From positions 1-64,000 of the forward strand of contig JBCCGT010000013.1 in NCBI GenBank assembly GCA_039029135.1: 64,000 bases of DNA, given 5' to 3'. This document shows positions 63,523 to 64,000 of the stretch, piece after piece. The position numbers and the translations under genes are program-made. How positions within the stretch are numbered: the stretch's first letter is position 1; each line of letters begins with the position of its first letter. This DNA comes from JALZVT01 sp039029135. Lineage in GTDB: Bacteria > Pseudomonadota > Gammaproteobacteria > Pseudomonadales > Azotimanducaceae. Below the pieces are notes generated by a model. The model saw nothing but the letters and a program-made list of their open reading frames with translations. It was not told the DNA's origin and searched no databases.

Positions 63523-64000
63523 TCACCGCGAACGCCGCGCTTCGTCCATGCGCCGAATGTTATCCACGTATTCGGTCTTAGTATTGAGATGCGGGAACGG
63601 TACATCGGGCACCGGCAGATCGAGCGCTGCGCAGATGGGCGCCCAACCATCGCCAGGCTGCCAGATGACCAGCCGCTCGGCTGGAGCTCGCGCGCGCACC
63701 GCTGCGTAGTGCGCCTCGAACGCGGCGCGGCAGGCCTCGCGATCGGCGCGATCGGGCGTGAAGCGGCCGAACATCTTCTCCAGCATCTCCCGCCATGGCC
63801 CCTCGACGCGCTTGGTAATCTCGAAAATGGTGTTGCTGGCGCTGTCCCACCAGGAGTCGAAGCTGCGCACCGACATCAGGATAACGGCATCGGGATAGGC
63901 CTCCGCGAGCTCTTCCCAGAACACCACCGCCGGCCAGTCAACGACCGCCGCGAAGTCAGCAAACAGGTCGTTCCAATTAGGTAGCGTGCCGTCGAGGGCG
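63523..64000 (-). CDS. Sulfotransferase-family protein, 5' part missing at window edge
   Basis: The reading frame is open from the window end through the stop at 63523, so the gene is truncated by the window. The visible 158 residues run GTLPNWNDLFADFAAVVDWPAV, then FWEELAEAYPDAVILMSVRSFDSWWDSASNTIF, with the typical DWP and YPDA-V-L-VR-WW pattern of P-loop sulfotransferases (Sulfotransfer_4-like). The N-terminal PAPS-binding P-loop is outside the window. Confidence 0.8.
   Translation of the reverse strand, partial: ALDGTLPNWNDLFADFAAVVDWPAVVFWEELAEAYPDAVILMSVRSFDSWWDSASNTIFEITKRVEGPWREMLEKMFGRFTPDRADREACRAAFEAHYAAVRARAPAERLVIWQPGDGWAPICAALDLPVPDVPFPHLNTKTEYVDNIRRMDEARRSR

Noticed and set aside
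1..64000. CRISPR arrays, insertion sequences, tRNA or rRNA genes
   Set aside because: No regularly spaced direct repeats with unique spacers, no transposase or recombinase gene, and no complete tRNA or rRNA pattern seen; the 25-bp array at 33008 has no spacers.

Overview
The window is a GC-rich stretch of bacterial chromosome, packed with genes and with short intergenic gaps. Several markers point to a Gammaproteobacteria-like member of the Pseudomonadota: a yegD-type Hsp70, htpX, a prkA-yeaH-spoVR operon, TorF-like and other outer-membrane beta-barrels, lipoproteins with Gram-negative lipoboxes, and an EEVIVTGS motif of the kind seen in TonB-dependent receptors. The lineage is an inference, because no rRNA or tRNA gene is present. 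Five luciferase-like (LLM) flavin or F420 oxidoreductases, a FATP-type acyl-CoA synthetase, an enoyl-CoA hydratase, an ACAD11-like kinase and three Fe(II)/2-oxoglutarate-type oxygenases suggest broad oxidative catabolism of lipids or xenobiotics. I saw no insertion sequence, CRISPR array, phage gene or replication origin.

Layout. 1-353: a perfect 97-bp inverted repeat at the window edge. 354-14409: acyl-CoA synthetase, small membrane protein, yegD, LLM oxidoreductase, lytic transglycosylase with a palindrome-rich leader, a tandem pair of LLM paralogues, histidine phosphatase, rhodanese, htpX with a DUF4396 protein, GFA-family protein, NTF2-like protein and a secreted propeller-like protein. 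14669-24590: amidohydrolase lipoprotein, cupin, LLM enzyme, TPR lipoprotein, secreted VWA protein, GNAT enzyme overlapping a winged-helix protein, and an adenine/adenosine deaminase.

24785-29616 is the most interesting block. It holds an ECF sigma factor, a membrane anti-sigma-like protein and an S8 protease lipoprotein in one minus-strand operon, a TorF-like porin, and a secreted Spondin_N-CHRD protein. The sigma operon and the Spondin_N-CHRD gene, on opposite strands, carry the same promoter-like signature GTGAACC-N17-CTCCTAC. This predicts one ECF regulon controlling a cell-surface protein.

29942-43002: phosphotransferase, small membrane protein, MFS transporter, a tandem array of 25-bp hairpin units, a molybdenum hydroxylase large subunit with a MoaD-like protein (apparent CTG start), an SDR, thymidine kinase, and a coupled cluster of TauD dioxygenase, IPNS-like oxygenase, LLM enzyme and MFS transporter followed closely by a DUF2254 membrane protein. 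43299-48093: prkA-yeaH-spoVR. 48190-64000: methyltransferase, nitroreductase, alpha/beta hydrolase, GST, second TauD enzyme, conserved small protein, DUF1295 protein, folE, two MBL-fold hydrolases, enoyl-CoA hydratase overlapping a DUF2799 lipoprotein, outer-membrane protein, Zn-alcohol dehydrogenase, SWIM-domain protein, an RsuA-like protein lacking the catalytic aspartate, and the 3' part of a sulfotransferase gene running off the window.
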